From NCBI GenBank assembly GCA_014138645.1, contig JACJIB010000007.1:1-64000 (forward strand): 64,000 bases of DNA. Reading direction: 5' to 3'. The DNA is from Methylorubrum thiocyanatum (GTDB lineage: Bacteria > Pseudomonadota > Alphaproteobacteria > Rhizobiales > Beijerinckiaceae). Under the pieces are notes generated by a model, which saw nothing but the letters and a program-made list of their open reading frames with translations, made no database searches and was not told the DNA's origin. The translations under genes and the position numbers were made by a program. Shown here piece by piece: positions 15,394 to 24,014 of the stretch. How positions within the stretch are numbered: position 1 is the stretch's first letter; each line of letters starts with the position of its first letter.

Positions 15394-15497
15394 GCGGCGG
15401 ACACGGGGCGCGTTCAACTTGGCGGAAGATCCGCCCCGCGTCCTCCTTCCCACAACGCCCGCACGCGTGCGGACTAAGGAAGCAGGACCCTAGAATC

Positions 15498-17045
15498 GTG
15501 CGAGAGACGATGCAAGCGGGCGCCCTCGCGCGCGCCGCCGAGGAAATTCGCGCCGCGCTGATGACAACCGCGGCGGCCATCCCTGAAATGGACCGCAGGC
15601 GCGGCCCGGCGCCGAAAGGCCCGCACCTCGTCGAGCGGCGCTCCCGCACCGACCCGGACAAGGTCACCCTGTACATCCGGGACGGGCGAGACGAGACCTC
15701 GACCCGTCTTCCGCCGGAGCGCCGCGCCGAAGCCGAGACCCTGCTCGACCTGTATCGGCTGCAGAAGGGAGCACGGGAGCGGGGCATCATCGGCCCCCGG
15801 ATGGTGCCTGTCGCCGCGGCCTTGGCTCATCTCCTCGACGCAGCCCGGCCCCCGCGCGGGGCGCCGGACACCGAGCATGCCAAGTACGCCGCCATGGCAA
15901 CCCGGCTGGCGACCTTGTCGCGCTACTTCGACAACGCCGTCTTCAAGGACGTCACGACGGCGCGGTGCAAGAAATTCATCGAGTGGCGCACCGAACAGCC
16001 GGACGCCCGCTACCGGCCCGGCAGCCCCGATGCGCCGCTGGCCACGGAGGCCAGCGCCCGCGAGGATCTCTTCGAACTCAAGAAGGCGATCAACCTCTAC
16101 GCCGACGAGAACGCCCTCGCCTGGCATCCGGAAGTCTACGTGCCGAAGTCCGGCCCGGGTCGGACGCGTTGGCTCCGGCGCACCGAGGTCGCCCGCATCC
16201 TGTGGGCGATCCGCGGCAGGGTCTGGGACGTGGCGACCCAGGACTGGAAGCGGGAGACCGTCGTTGACGATACGGGCAAGGTCGTCACCCGCCATGTGAT
16301 GCGCGATCCCGAGATGATTGCGAACCGAAAAGTTCTCCGCCGCCTCGTCACCCTCGGCCTCTACACCGGGACCCGAGGCGGAGCCATGCGGGACCTCCGT
16401 TGGGAGTGCTCGGCGGACGGAGGCTGCATCGACGTCGACGGGCGCTACATCCACCGGCGCGGGTTCGGCCTCGATCCGAGCAAGGGAAAGCCGCGAGCGA
16501 GTTCCCGCATCTCCCGCAAGCTCGCGTCGACGGTGGCACGTTGGCGGCAGGCCGACCAAGCCGCAGGCATCGACTACATCATCCACCAACCGAACGGCGA
16601 GAGGTACCTGTCCACCCCGATGTGGTTGTGGAACTCCGTGATGGCCGACGCCGGCATCGGCAGCGACGTGGTGAGGCACACCCTGAGGCATACGGCGGCG
16701 ACCTGGCTACGGATCGCGCGCGTCGACGTGCGCGCCGCCGCCGACCTGCTCGGCATGAGCATCCAGACGATGGTGCGCATCTACGGGCAGTGGACCCTGG
16801 AGGGCCAGGACGACGCGGCCGACGCGCTCGCGAACGGCGCCGGGGTCAAGGCCGCGACCTTCTTCGGGGTCCCGAGGCCGGCTCCCGCGCCGGACGTGCT
16901 TGCGCCTCCGGTCGGAGATCCGCCGCGCGCGCACCCCGTCGTCGCACAGCGGCGCAAGCGCGACCATGTCCGCGCCAACGGTGCGAGCCTGCGGGCTCGG
17001 GTCGGTTACGAGCCGGCAGGCATTCGGGGCGGCAAGCCCGCCTAG
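15498..17045 (+). CDS. Tyrosine recombinase (second integrase of the island)
   Basis: A 515-residue phage-integrase-type enzyme. The catalytic domain lies at about 225-440: the first Arg in TGTRGGAMRDLRW, the HxxR box in VVRHTLRHTAATWL, and the final Tyr in LLGMSIQTMVRIYGQW. Residues about 95-195 form the core-binding SAM-like domain. A Pro/Arg-rich tail of about 60 residues follows. It starts with GTG at 15498 (an ATG at 15510 is possible). It is distant from both att repeats and is of a different subfamily from the island integrase at 22223, so it may be cargo, a resolution enzyme, or the integrase of an older nested element. Confidence 0.9.
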   Translation: MRETMQAGALARAAEEIRAALMTTAAAIPEMDRRRGPAPKGPHLVERRSRTDPDKVTLYIRDGRDETSTRLPPERRAEAETLLDLYRLQKGARERGIIGPRMVPVAAALAHLLDAARPPRGAPDTEHAKYAAMATRLATLSRYFDNAVFKDVTTARCKKFIEWRTEQPDARYRPGSPDAPLATEASAREDLFELKKAINLYADENALAWHPEVYVPKSGPGRTRWLRRTEVARILWAIRGRVWDVATQDWKRETVVDDTGKVVTRHVMRDPEMIANRKVLRRLVTLGLYTGTRGGAMRDLRWECSADGGCIDVDGRYIHRRGFGLDPSKGKPRASSRISRKLASTVARWRQADQAAGIDYIIHQPNGERYLSTPMWLWNSVMADAGIGSDVVRHTLRHTAATWLRIARVDVRAAADLLGMSIQTMVRIYGQWTLEGQDDAADALANGAGVKAATFFGVPRPAPAPDVLAPPVGDPPRAHPVVAQRRKRDHVRANGASLRARVGYEPAGIRGGKPA

Positions 17046-17258
17046 GAGGCTGCCCAACCCTCGGCAATGACCGCACGCTGGCTATTAGACCGGATCCTTC
17101 CGGATGGGCGCCCGCGGGTTGGCAGGGGGCCGTCCGGCACCGTCATTCCCCGCCCCACGCGAAAGCTGGATTTCCCGTCATGGTGGGCTGGTATGCAGCC
17201 GTGGCCGTGCTAGTTTGGAACAAATGGCGAACTGAGTAGGCGGTCGCAGCGGGGGGGC

Positions 17259-18245
17259 ATGCCGGTCTTGACGCAACAGGAGCGTGACGCGCTCACGGTC
17301 GAGCATTTCATCTTCCACGTCGTACACCACGGAGGCGCGGAGCCACTCCTCTTCGAGAGCACGCCGATCGGTGACTTCGAACGCTTCTTCGTCGGGCGGA
17401 TCATCGACACCCTCTCGGGCAACCGCTTCGTGTTCACCGACGGATCCGAGACGCACGCAGCCCTCAGGGCGGCTCAGGACGACCCGACCCAATTCGTCGA
17501 GACATCGAAGGCGCTCGCCCGCCGGTTCCACAGGAACGACGGACGCTTCCAACGCGGCATCCTCATCGTCACCGCGTTGCGCACCGGCGAGCGCCGGTTC
17601 CATTCCCTGATCAAGTACGACCATGAGCGGATGGTGGCCTTCGACGTCGTCGATGCCGGCGCCGCCCTGCGCGACGTGGTGAATGGCCTGACCGAATCCC
17701 GCAAGGCCCTGCAGAAGTCAGCCTTGATCGAGCTGGCCGAGGGTGGGGGTCAACTCGTCGTGGTCGACCGCAGCAAGCCGACCGGCATCACCGACTTCTT
17801 CCGCGACTTCCTTCAGGTCGAGCGCCTCCACGGGGAAGGAGAGATGACCGCGACCTTGGCCAAGGCCCTTGTGCGCACCGTGCAGGAGCATGCCGATGCG
17901 CTCCCGGTGGGGATCACGGCCCGCGTCCGGCCGCGACTGGTCGAGATCGCGCAGGAACGCCCCGACTTCGAGCCCGATGTCTTCTTCGCCGACTTCTTCG
18001 GGGCCCATGGGTCGGAGGCGGTCCGCGCCGGGTTCGACGCCAACCTCGCGCGGCTTGGCCTCGACGGCGAGAGCTTCACTTTCGAACCGACGGCACTTCC
18101 CGCCGTCGGCCAGCGCCGTTTCCGCACCCGAGAGGGCGTGAGCATCGTGGTCCCCGAGCAGGCGAGCGACACGGTGGCGTTCGAGGAGCAGGAGGACGGG
18201 TCCACGGTAGTCCGCATCCGGACAGGTCACGTGACCGAGCGATGA
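17259..18245 (+). CDS. NdpA/YejK-like nucleoid-associated protein (NA37 family)
   Basis: A 328-residue soluble protein with the features of 37-kDa nucleoid-associated proteins: an N-terminal acidic region, the central GILIVTALRTGERRFHSLIK and ITDFFRDFLQ segments, and a C-terminal beta region. Family members bind DNA or associate with nucleoids; their activity is poorly defined. Here the gene lies on a mobile island and overlaps a membrane-protein gene by four bases (ATGA), so the two act together. I see no nuclease motif. An island defence or stress role is inference. Confidence 0.72.
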   Translation: MPVLTQQERDALTVEHFIFHVVHHGGAEPLLFESTPIGDFERFFVGRIIDTLSGNRFVFTDGSETHAALRAAQDDPTQFVETSKALARRFHRNDGRFQRGILIVTALRTGERRFHSLIKYDHERMVAFDVVDAGAALRDVVNGLTESRKALQKSALIELAEGGGQLVVVDRSKPTGITDFFRDFLQVERLHGEGEMTATLAKALVRTVQEHADALPVGITARVRPRLVEIAQERPDFEPDVFFADFFGAHGSEAVRAGFDANLARLGLDGESFTFEPTALPAVGQRRFRTREGVSIVVPEQASDTVAFEEQEDGSTVVRIRTGHVTER

Positions 18246-19780
18246 GCGCTCGGTTCGGCCCCCTCTTCGCCGAGCTCGCCGACGAGCTCGCGCGGTCCCC
18301 GGGGGCGGCCCTTACGGAAACGGCCACGCACTGCCGCCTGGACGGCGCCGCCTGCGATGACGCCGCCACGCTCGCCCGGATCGCGGAAGCCGCGCGTCTT
18401 GCGGCGGCGGAGGGCTGCGGGACGCTGCGCGTTTACGCGAGCGTCGCCGGCGAGCTCGACACGACCGACTGCACGTTGGACGACGTTGCCGGGGAGGCGC
18501 TGGCGCTGGTGCTGACCAAGCATCGGGAGCCGAACTGGTGCTATTTCGTGACGGTGGCCGGTTTCGACGGCACCCTCGACGACGCCTTCGCCGCAACGCC
18601 GTGCGCGATCTGGGTCGCCAGGAATTTTGACCCCTTCGCGACCGCGACCCTGTCCGTTGCGCCCTGGGGCGGTCCGAAGGAGCCGCCGTCTCCGGGCGAG
18701 CGGATCGAGCGCCCGCGCAAGTACGTCCGCGACCTGACGCACGGGCGCACGCCGTCGGAGGTCGCCCCTTGGCTGCCCGCCGGGCCGATCCCTGCGGACT
18801 CGACCGTTTTCGCCGCATGGCGCGGCAAGGCCGCCGACCGCTTGGCCGCCTGCCTACCGAGCGAGATCAGGCCTTTCGAGGATGGCTTGGCCGTGGTGCT
18901 CAAGGGACCGCGCTCCTCACCGGTTCCTGTCGGCCCGGTCCCGTCGGGATGGGCGGCCGAAGCGTTCCCGGTGCTCGTCGAGGCGGCGGACTGGGTTTAC
19001 GGCCTGCCACGGGAGACCGAGGCGCGCTTCCAGTTCCTCAACAACCACCTCTCGGTTGGCTGGAGAGAGGCGGAGACATGGCCCGGGGGCTTGGCGCGCA
19101 CGCTGCCGGGCAGCCTGGCGAGCGCCCGGGAGGCCTATGCCTTCCACCTGCAGGACCAGAGCAAGGATGCCCTGAAGACCCTCGGCGACCTGCGCAAGTC
19201 TCTGCAGGACGAGGTCGGCCGGGCACAGTCCGCCACGCGGGACCTACTTTCCACGTTGTGGCGGGACCTTGGCGTCGCCGGCATCGTCCTCGCCCTCCGG
19301 TCCCCGGCCGCGGCGCAGATCGCGTCGGCGCCGACCCTGCGATGGGTGACCCTCGCGACGGCTGCGGTCCTCTTGCTGAGCCTCGTGGTCACCCTCCTGT
19401 CGAACTACCGGTTCAACCGGCTCGCGGACGAGGGACGCTCCCAATGGCGCAGCCGCCTCTACGCCTTCCTGCCGGATACGGAGTGGGACAGGCTGGTCGA
19501 GGAGCCGATCCGGCGTGGCCGGCGCGTCTACCACGCCATCCTTCCGTTCGTAGCGCTCCTCTACGTCGTGGCGGTAGCCTACCTCCTCGCCGTGGGGCTC
19601 CCGGCTGCTGCCGGACCGTCGGCGGCGGGCGTGGTATCGGTCGCGGCATCCGCACCGTCGGGAACGTCAGTGCGAGAGCCGGGTACGGACGCCGCGGCCG
19701 CAACGCCCCCGAACACGACTGTTCTGCCGGTGCCCGGGTATGACGCGCCACGTGAGCTTCACCGGCTCCCCGAACCATAG
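18242..19780 (+). CDS. Membrane protein coupled to the NdpA-like gene
   Basis: A 512-residue protein. Residues 1 to about 300 are soluble and have cysteines and aromatic beta-like stretches (LNNHLSVGW near 266-274). A helical stalk (about 300-335, with QDQSKDALKTLGDLRKSLQD) leads to hydrophobic helices at about 342-387 and 432-454, and the C-terminus is Ala/Pro/Thr-rich. The layout is a large sensor or catalytic head anchored by a coiled stalk and two or three membrane helices. It starts inside the stop of the NdpA-like gene. I do not recognise the head domain. Membrane effector of a two-gene system is a hypothesis. Confidence 0.65.
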   Translation: MSARFGPLFAELADELARSPGAALTETATHCRLDGAACDDAATLARIAEAARLAAAEGCGTLRVYASVAGELDTTDCTLDDVAGEALALVLTKHREPNWCYFVTVAGFDGTLDDAFAATPCAIWVARNFDPFATATLSVAPWGGPKEPPSPGERIERPRKYVRDLTHGRTPSEVAPWLPAGPIPADSTVFAAWRGKAADRLAACLPSEIRPFEDGLAVVLKGPRSSPVPVGPVPSGWAAEAFPVLVEAADWVYGLPRETEARFQFLNNHLSVGWREAETWPGGLARTLPGSLASAREAYAFHLQDQSKDALKTLGDLRKSLQDEVGRAQSATRDLLSTLWRDLGVAGIVLALRSPAAAQIASAPTLRWVTLATAAVLLLSLVVTLLSNYRFNRLADEGRSQWRSRLYAFLPDTEWDRLVEEPIRRGRRVYHAILPFVALLYVVAVAYLLAVGLPAAAGPSAAGVVSVAASAPSGTSVREPGTDAAAATPPNTTVLPVPGYDAPRELHRLPEP

Positions 19781-19991
19781 CGTTCGCCATGTGACGGATG
19801 AGGCCGGCAGGGATGTCACCACCGCTGCCGCCTTCAGGCCAAGCTGGCCCGTTCCAGTCAGTCGTCCGGATCGCGAACGGGCCGCCCCTCGCCAACGGTG
19901 CCTGGCACGCGGGCCGAGGATGCGCGACCTCGGGTCAGACCCCATATGGCCGATGGGCCGACCGGCGGATCGGCCGCATGGAGTGGCGAGC

Positions 19992-20414
19992 GTGAACCAA
20001 GCGGTCAAGGACAAGCTCATCGAGATCCTGACGCAGGCCTACGGCGGCGAGGTGCGGGAGACCTACGACGCCTGCGTCGCTGCCCAAGCCGAGTTAGGCG
20101 GCACCGAGGATCGGCCCGTGGCTGCCTACCGGCGTTGCCTTACGGACGGAACGGTGCGCGTGGAGGTGATCCCGCTCCCCTTCCACGGCGCGGGTGGCAA
20201 TGACGTCGTGCGGTTCGTGTTCGAACTGAAGGGCCTGTCCGGCGCCGTGTTCGGCTCGGTCAATGCCGAAGCGGCGACCCAGGCCATGAAGCGATGGGTC
20301 GTCACCGAGGCAGACGTGGTGACCGAGGCGAACACGGCGACCTCACGGCAGGTTCTGGAGGGCAAGATCCTGGCGATCCAGGTCGCCGCGCTGGAGCCCG
20401 TGCCCTGTCCCTGA
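19992..20414 (+). CDS. Small protein of unknown function following the NdpA/membrane pair
   Basis: A 140-residue acidic protein. GTG at 19992 is chosen because GGAG lies about 8 bases upstream; the longer frame from 19740 overlaps the membrane-protein gene and its N-terminus is Arg/Pro-rich. The body is alpha/beta in pattern (KDKLIEILTQAYGGEVRE, then VVRFVFELKGLSGAVFGS) with two cysteines in the first half and PCP at the end. It lies 211 bases after the membrane protein on the same strand, so it may be a third member of that system or an independent gene. Confidence 0.5.
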   Translation: MNQAVKDKLIEILTQAYGGEVRETYDACVAAQAELGGTEDRPVAAYRRCLTDGTVRVEVIPLPFHGAGGNDVVRFVFELKGLSGAVFGSVNAEAATQAMKRWVVTEADVVTEANTATSRQVLEGKILAIQVAALEPVPCP

Positions 20415-20706
20415 GCGGACGCGTGCGGCGGATCCGGCGGCCCTGTCCTTCGCGATTCGTCGGGAAACCGTCGGGAGCGGCCCTGGGCCCCGAGGGACTC
20501 GTGGTTGGTGGGCAAGAAACCGACTGGCTGTAACCCATTGATTTCCATCGAGCCCGGTTCGGTCTGGTTCGGCCGCAAGCGGGTTCATCCACTCGGGCAA
20601 ACCAAAACCTTCGGGAAACCTACGGGACGAAATTTCGTCCCGCCGACCGCTGTGCCCAGGATTGTGGAGGCTGGCCGTGACAACACGAGACTGAGGCCCT
20701 CAACCC
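20415..20706. other. Intergenic region with palindrome and repeats
   Basis: No convincing gene. It contains the perfect 20-bp palindrome CGGGACGAAATTTCGTCCCG (20623-20642) and two copies of TCGGGAAACC-NN-CGGGA (20460-20476 and 20611-20627), the second running into the palindrome. It sits between genes converging from both sides. Confidence 0.5.
20623..20642. repeat. Perfect 20-bp palindrome
   Basis: CGGGACGAAATTTCGTCCCG reads identically on both strands. In RNA it would form an 8-bp stem with an AATT loop but no T-run follows. It may be a bidirectional terminator between converging genes, or a protein-binding site. Confidence 0.6.
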
Positions 20707-21081
20707 TCAGTCGATAGGGAAGAACCTATATCGCATGTCGGGGCGGATCCGTTTCGTGAAGATCGTCACCGTTCCAGTAATCGAGATCCCGGCCGGCAGG
20801 CCCGTGTTCTTCAGCGCAATGACCTGACCAACATCGGCCAAGCTCGACAAGTGGGAAGAGAACCGCTCGTCGAGCACGCTCGCCCTGACGGCGAGCTCGT
20901 CCTCGCCAAGACCACCGTGCTTCTCGTCCATCGGCTCGCGATACGTCAGCAGGGGCGTGCCCAGGGCTCTGAACGCGGCGGTGACGACATAATGTAACCG
21001 GTCGGTCGCGAGGTAACAGCGCCGTTGGCTTATCGGAAGGACGCCGGCGGTCTCAGCAAATCCTTCCGTGTTCCGATTAAA
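20707..21081 (-). pseudogene. 3' remnant of a probable ATPase gene
   Basis: A frame open for 124 codons from just inside the neighbouring gene's end (21081) down to a stop at 20707, without a good start codon. The end (VIALKNTGLPAGISITGTVT, then RYRFFPID) has the look of the C-terminus of an SMC-like or AAA ATPase, where a similar 'QVIxLEN' strand precedes the end of the nucleotide-binding domain. The rest of such a gene is absent, and the space upstream is taken by the HEPN-motif gene. I read it as the tail of a gene cut by the insertion of its neighbour. Family assignment is tentative. Confidence 0.35.
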
Positions 21082-22111
21082 TTAGCGTCGATCCGAACCT
21101 AGTTATGGCTTTCCGCGCTAACGTCTGAAGAAGATGACGCCATTTGGGCAGGTGCGCATCGTCGTCTAGGACGGAGCCAGACTGCAAAGTATAGCCATAG
21201 CTGAACTTGCCGTGGACGATGGAATTCCTGAACGCGTAGATTGCCTCTCCAAGGGCACCACTGCTACTTGCTTGTATAATATTATCCTCAACAGCTTTAT
21301 TCAAAATGACTGTATCTGAAATCAGATTTACGAGATGAAGAAGGGGCCCCTTCTCATCTTTGAATACCACGTCCATGACGCGCTTCGCGAACTCGGCTTC
21401 CGACACCGTACCATCGTGGCGAAGCTTCGTCAGTTTGGTTTGATTTGTCAGGAAAGAGAAATATTCTAGCGTTCTATAAAAGTAGATACATGCCGCCGCA
21501 TTATCAGCTTGTGCAATTCCGAAATGGTAGAAACGCAACGGATCCAAGTCTTTTATAATCGGTCCCAAGGACAAAGACACCGGCTCTGGCGCATCCTGCT
21601 CTTCGTCCCAGAGGAAACCGTCGTCCATGGCGAAAGGAGAGGGCAAATCTCCTGTCCGCTCATGGTATTGTATGCAGGCGTTCAAAAAAGCAGCCTCTAC
21701 ATTATCCACAGCAACACCCGTCATGCGAGCTGTATGTATCACATCCCAGGAGCCGAAATATTTAGGCCTATGAATGTAATCGAATACATATGCAGCGAAT
21801 GGCGACGCCTGTCCGAAGCTGACCTCCATGTTTCCCATCTTGAGAGACATAAAAGCGGAAACTTGACCTACCAGAATCTCGGCATACGACCCAGCCATGA
21901 ATCCTTTCGCGCCAAACATTTGGAAATAGGTCGGATTTGCTTTTTCAAGCTCGTCCGGTCTTGGATAATATTCATGAGGTGGTACAAATACTCTTACATG
22001 CCCTGGCGGCCATGAAACGTACTCACCGTTCTCAACCGCCTCATACGTCAAATGGTCTGTCTCGAAATGCGAAGAGTCAGGCTCGAATTCGAATGGAATG
22101 ATTGGAGGCAT
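21077..22111 (-). CDS. HEPN-motif protein of unknown function
   Basis: A 344-residue protein coded by DNA visibly richer in A/T than its surroundings. The C-terminal third (about 235-340) is helical and carries FRNSIVHGKF, in which Arg295-N-S-I-V-His300 is the RxxxxH signature of HEPN ribonuclease domains, with the following Gly typical of this motif. The first about 230 residues are an unrecognised alpha/beta domain rich in aromatics. Many HEPN proteins cleave tRNA or other RNA during phage infection or act as toxins, and the island setting fits; there is no adjacent MNT antitoxin. Motif seen; RNase activity and defence role inferred. Confidence 0.7.
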   Translation of the reverse strand: MPPIIPFEFEPDSSHFETDHLTYEAVENGEYVSWPPGHVRVFVPPHEYYPRPDELEKANPTYFQMFGAKGFMAGSYAEILVGQVSAFMSLKMGNMEVSFGQASPFAAYVFDYIHRPKYFGSWDVIHTARMTGVAVDNVEAAFLNACIQYHERTGDLPSPFAMDDGFLWDEEQDAPEPVSLSLGPIIKDLDPLRFYHFGIAQADNAAACIYFYRTLEYFSFLTNQTKLTKLRHDGTVSEAEFAKRVMDVVFKDEKGPLLHLVNLISDTVILNKAVEDNIIQASSSGALGEAIYAFRNSIVHGKFSYGYTLQSGSVLDDDAHLPKWRHLLQTLARKAITRFGSTLI

Positions 22112-22222
22112 GTCGGCGTCTCGCTCGCGCTGGCCGTGCGCTGAAGAATTAGTCCTAGAGGCAAGCTATGCGGCAGGCACGCCAGAACGGTAAGGCCAAC
22201 CGGCACTGCTTGGGGAATCAGG

Positions 22223-23791
22223 TCACACTGTGGCCACCCTCTTCCGCTGCTTCAGCGTCAGCCCGGCCGCGTAACGCTTGGCGTTGACGTATTGCAACCG
22301 AGCCTTTTCCTTACCCTTGTCGAGCCCGCGCCGCTCATCACGCAGGCGTATGATCTCGGCTTTGAGTTCGGCCATGGGCAGGAGGGTCGCGGCCTGCGCA
22401 GCGGGCTCAAGGAGCGCCTGCCAGGTCTCCATCACCGGCACCTTGAAGTGCAGCATCTCGTCGTCGGTGTAGCGCCTCGTCATCCTGTTCTCGTCGCGGG
22501 TCGTGGTCGAGCCCAGGGACAGGTGGTCGAGGATGTAGCCGATGAAGGTCAGGTGATGACCGTGCTTCGAGAGCGTCGAGGGGAAGCACCTCCGGACGTC
22601 ATGCGGCGTCATGCCCGCACCCGGGATTGTCGGGAGGCTCTTCGTGATTGTGCCGACATCCAGGTGCCCCTGTCGCGCCGGAACACCTGCCTTGGCCTCA
22701 CGGCGGCTGGGGAACAGCCACGAGGACGTCGGTTCGTGCTCCTTCAACCAGGCGAGATGCGTGAAGACCCCGGTCCAGGCGGAGGGGGGCAACGGGATGG
22801 TGTGGACGATTTCCTGATCATCATGGGCCTTGCGGTGCCCGACACGCCAGAGGCCCCACCCCTCGCGTTCGTCCCAGGGCGCGAACTCCTCGACGTGGGC
22901 GCGGGCGATGGTCAGGCGCCGCTGTGCCGTCCAGGCCAGCAGATGAAGGGCGGCGGAGATCACCGGGTCCAAGGCACCGCTGCGCGCGGCAGCAACCACA
23001 AGGCCGAGGCGCTCCAGAGCCGGAAACCTCTGCCGCTTCTTGACGTCCCCAAGGCTCGGCGCCTTCACGTCGGCGAGGACTCCGCGGGCGACGCCGGACG
23101 CCTCTCGGTTCGCAGGTTCGTAGAGCCAGTTCCACATCCGCTTCCCGACCCGGACGACGTCGTTGGCTTGGGAGCGTTTACCTTCCAGGACGAGCTTCTT
23201 CACGACCTTGTCGAACATCACGTCGGTGATCCTGGCGACTGGGGTCAGGTCGAGTTCGCGCATGGCCGGGCAGCCGACCACGCTGGTATAATTCCGCACC
23301 GTTTCAGGTGTCAGGTTACCTACCTTGGCCTCGCCCTCCAGATGCCGCCCCCAGGCGGTCCGCGCCTGCAGGTAGTTCCATGTCGTCACACGCTCTTCCC
23401 GAGCCCGCACGACCTGGTGGTGCGGCTCGGGGTCGGCGCTGGGGTCCTTAGCGGCCTTGCCCTTGTTACGGTCCTGCCAAGCCAGGCGATCCAGCATGGA
23501 CTTCATCCAGTAGGCATCGGGCACCCCATGGTCGGTGGTGATGTGCCACCGAACCGATTGGGCGGCTTCCCGGGCATAGCCGAGTGGCCAAAGGTCGAGC
23601 GGGCCCAGGGTCACCCGGTACGGCTTGCCCTTGTGCTGGACCCGGACCTGCCAGACGCAACCCGACGGCTGCACGCGCAGGACGAGGCCATGCCCGCCTA
23701 TATCGACGATCTCGCGCCTGCCCCCCGCCGCCGCATCTTTCCGGGCGGCGTCGAGGGTAGTGGATCGGATCTCGACGCGCTGGCTCCCCAT
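22223..23791 (-). CDS. Island integrase (tyrosine recombinase, DUF4102 N-terminus)
   Basis: A 522-residue integrase next to the right attachment site. Residues about 10-95 form the arm-type DNA-binding domain (DUF4102 pattern: GLVLRVQPSGCVWQVRVQHK, then TLGPLDLWPLGYAREA), about 150-250 the core-binding domain, and about 275-470 the catalytic domain with Arg in TAQRRLTIARAHVEEF, HDVRR in place of HxLRR, and RRY carrying the nucleophile Tyr near residue 452. The final 55 residues are basic and helical. An AGGAGGG-like ribosome site precedes the ATG. Repeated TAGGACAG sites lie 32-50 bases upstream of its start, so it probably binds and may regulate its own promoter. Location matches integration into tRNA-Arg. 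Confidence 0.93.
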   Translation of the reverse strand: MGSQRVEIRSTTLDAARKDAAAGGRREIVDIGGHGLVLRVQPSGCVWQVRVQHKGKPYRVTLGPLDLWPLGYAREAAQSVRWHITTDHGVPDAYWMKSMLDRLAWQDRNKGKAAKDPSADPEPHHQVVRAREERVTTWNYLQARTAWGRHLEGEAKVGNLTPETVRNYTSVVGCPAMRELDLTPVARITDVMFDKVVKKLVLEGKRSQANDVVRVGKRMWNWLYEPANREASGVARGVLADVKAPSLGDVKKRQRFPALERLGLVVAAARSGALDPVISAALHLLAWTAQRRLTIARAHVEEFAPWDEREGWGLWRVGHRKAHDDQEIVHTIPLPPSAWTGVFTHLAWLKEHEPTSSWLFPSRREAKAGVPARQGHLDVGTITKSLPTIPGAGMTPHDVRRCFPSTLSKHGHHLTFIGYILDHLSLGSTTTRDENRMTRRYTDDEMLHFKVPVMETWQALLEPAAQAATLLPMAELKAEIIRLRDERRGLDKGKEKARLQYVNAKRYAAGLTLKQRKRVATV

Positions 23792-23822
23792 GCTCCCTCC
23801 GGCCGTAAGAGCACCCGCAGGC

Positions 23823-24014
23823 TAGGACAGCCCTAGGACAGCCTCAGAAAACCAAGCATGGATTTGATGTGCAATGCTTTTCTGTCGAAACGGCCGAAAT
23901 CGTCTAGGAAGTGAAGTGCCCTTTGCTACGCATAGGCCTTTTTCGTCAGTGGCTTACGACCAGTCAGATGGAGTGATGCCGCCTGGGCCCAGAGCGGGAA
24001 TGAGCCTTTGGGTA
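23823..24014 (+). promoter_or_regulatory. Putative right arm-type integrase sites
   Basis: Two TAGGACAG copies (23823-23830 and 23834-23841, 11-bp period) and one GCCTTTGGGTA (24004-24014) repeat the elements found just inside attL in the same orientation. They lie between the integrase start and attR, as expected for attP arms. Confidence 0.5.

Noticed and set aside
14382..15404. 340-codon minus-strand frame opposite the HTH protein upstream of the second recombinase
   Set aside because: Ser/Arg/Ala-rich with no domain pattern; the plus-strand frame has a plausible HTH and correct position upstream of the recombinase.
17046..17258. Possible extra small gene between the second recombinase and the NdpA-like gene
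   Set aside because: Frames here are short and lack start signals; the space is a normal promoter region.
20505..20717. 70-codon frame over the palindrome region
   Set aside because: It runs through repeats and a palindrome, lacks a ribosome site, and its product looks random.
22292..23836. 514-codon plus-strand frame opposite the integrase
   Set aside because: Complement of a complete tyrosine recombinase with all catalytic motifs.
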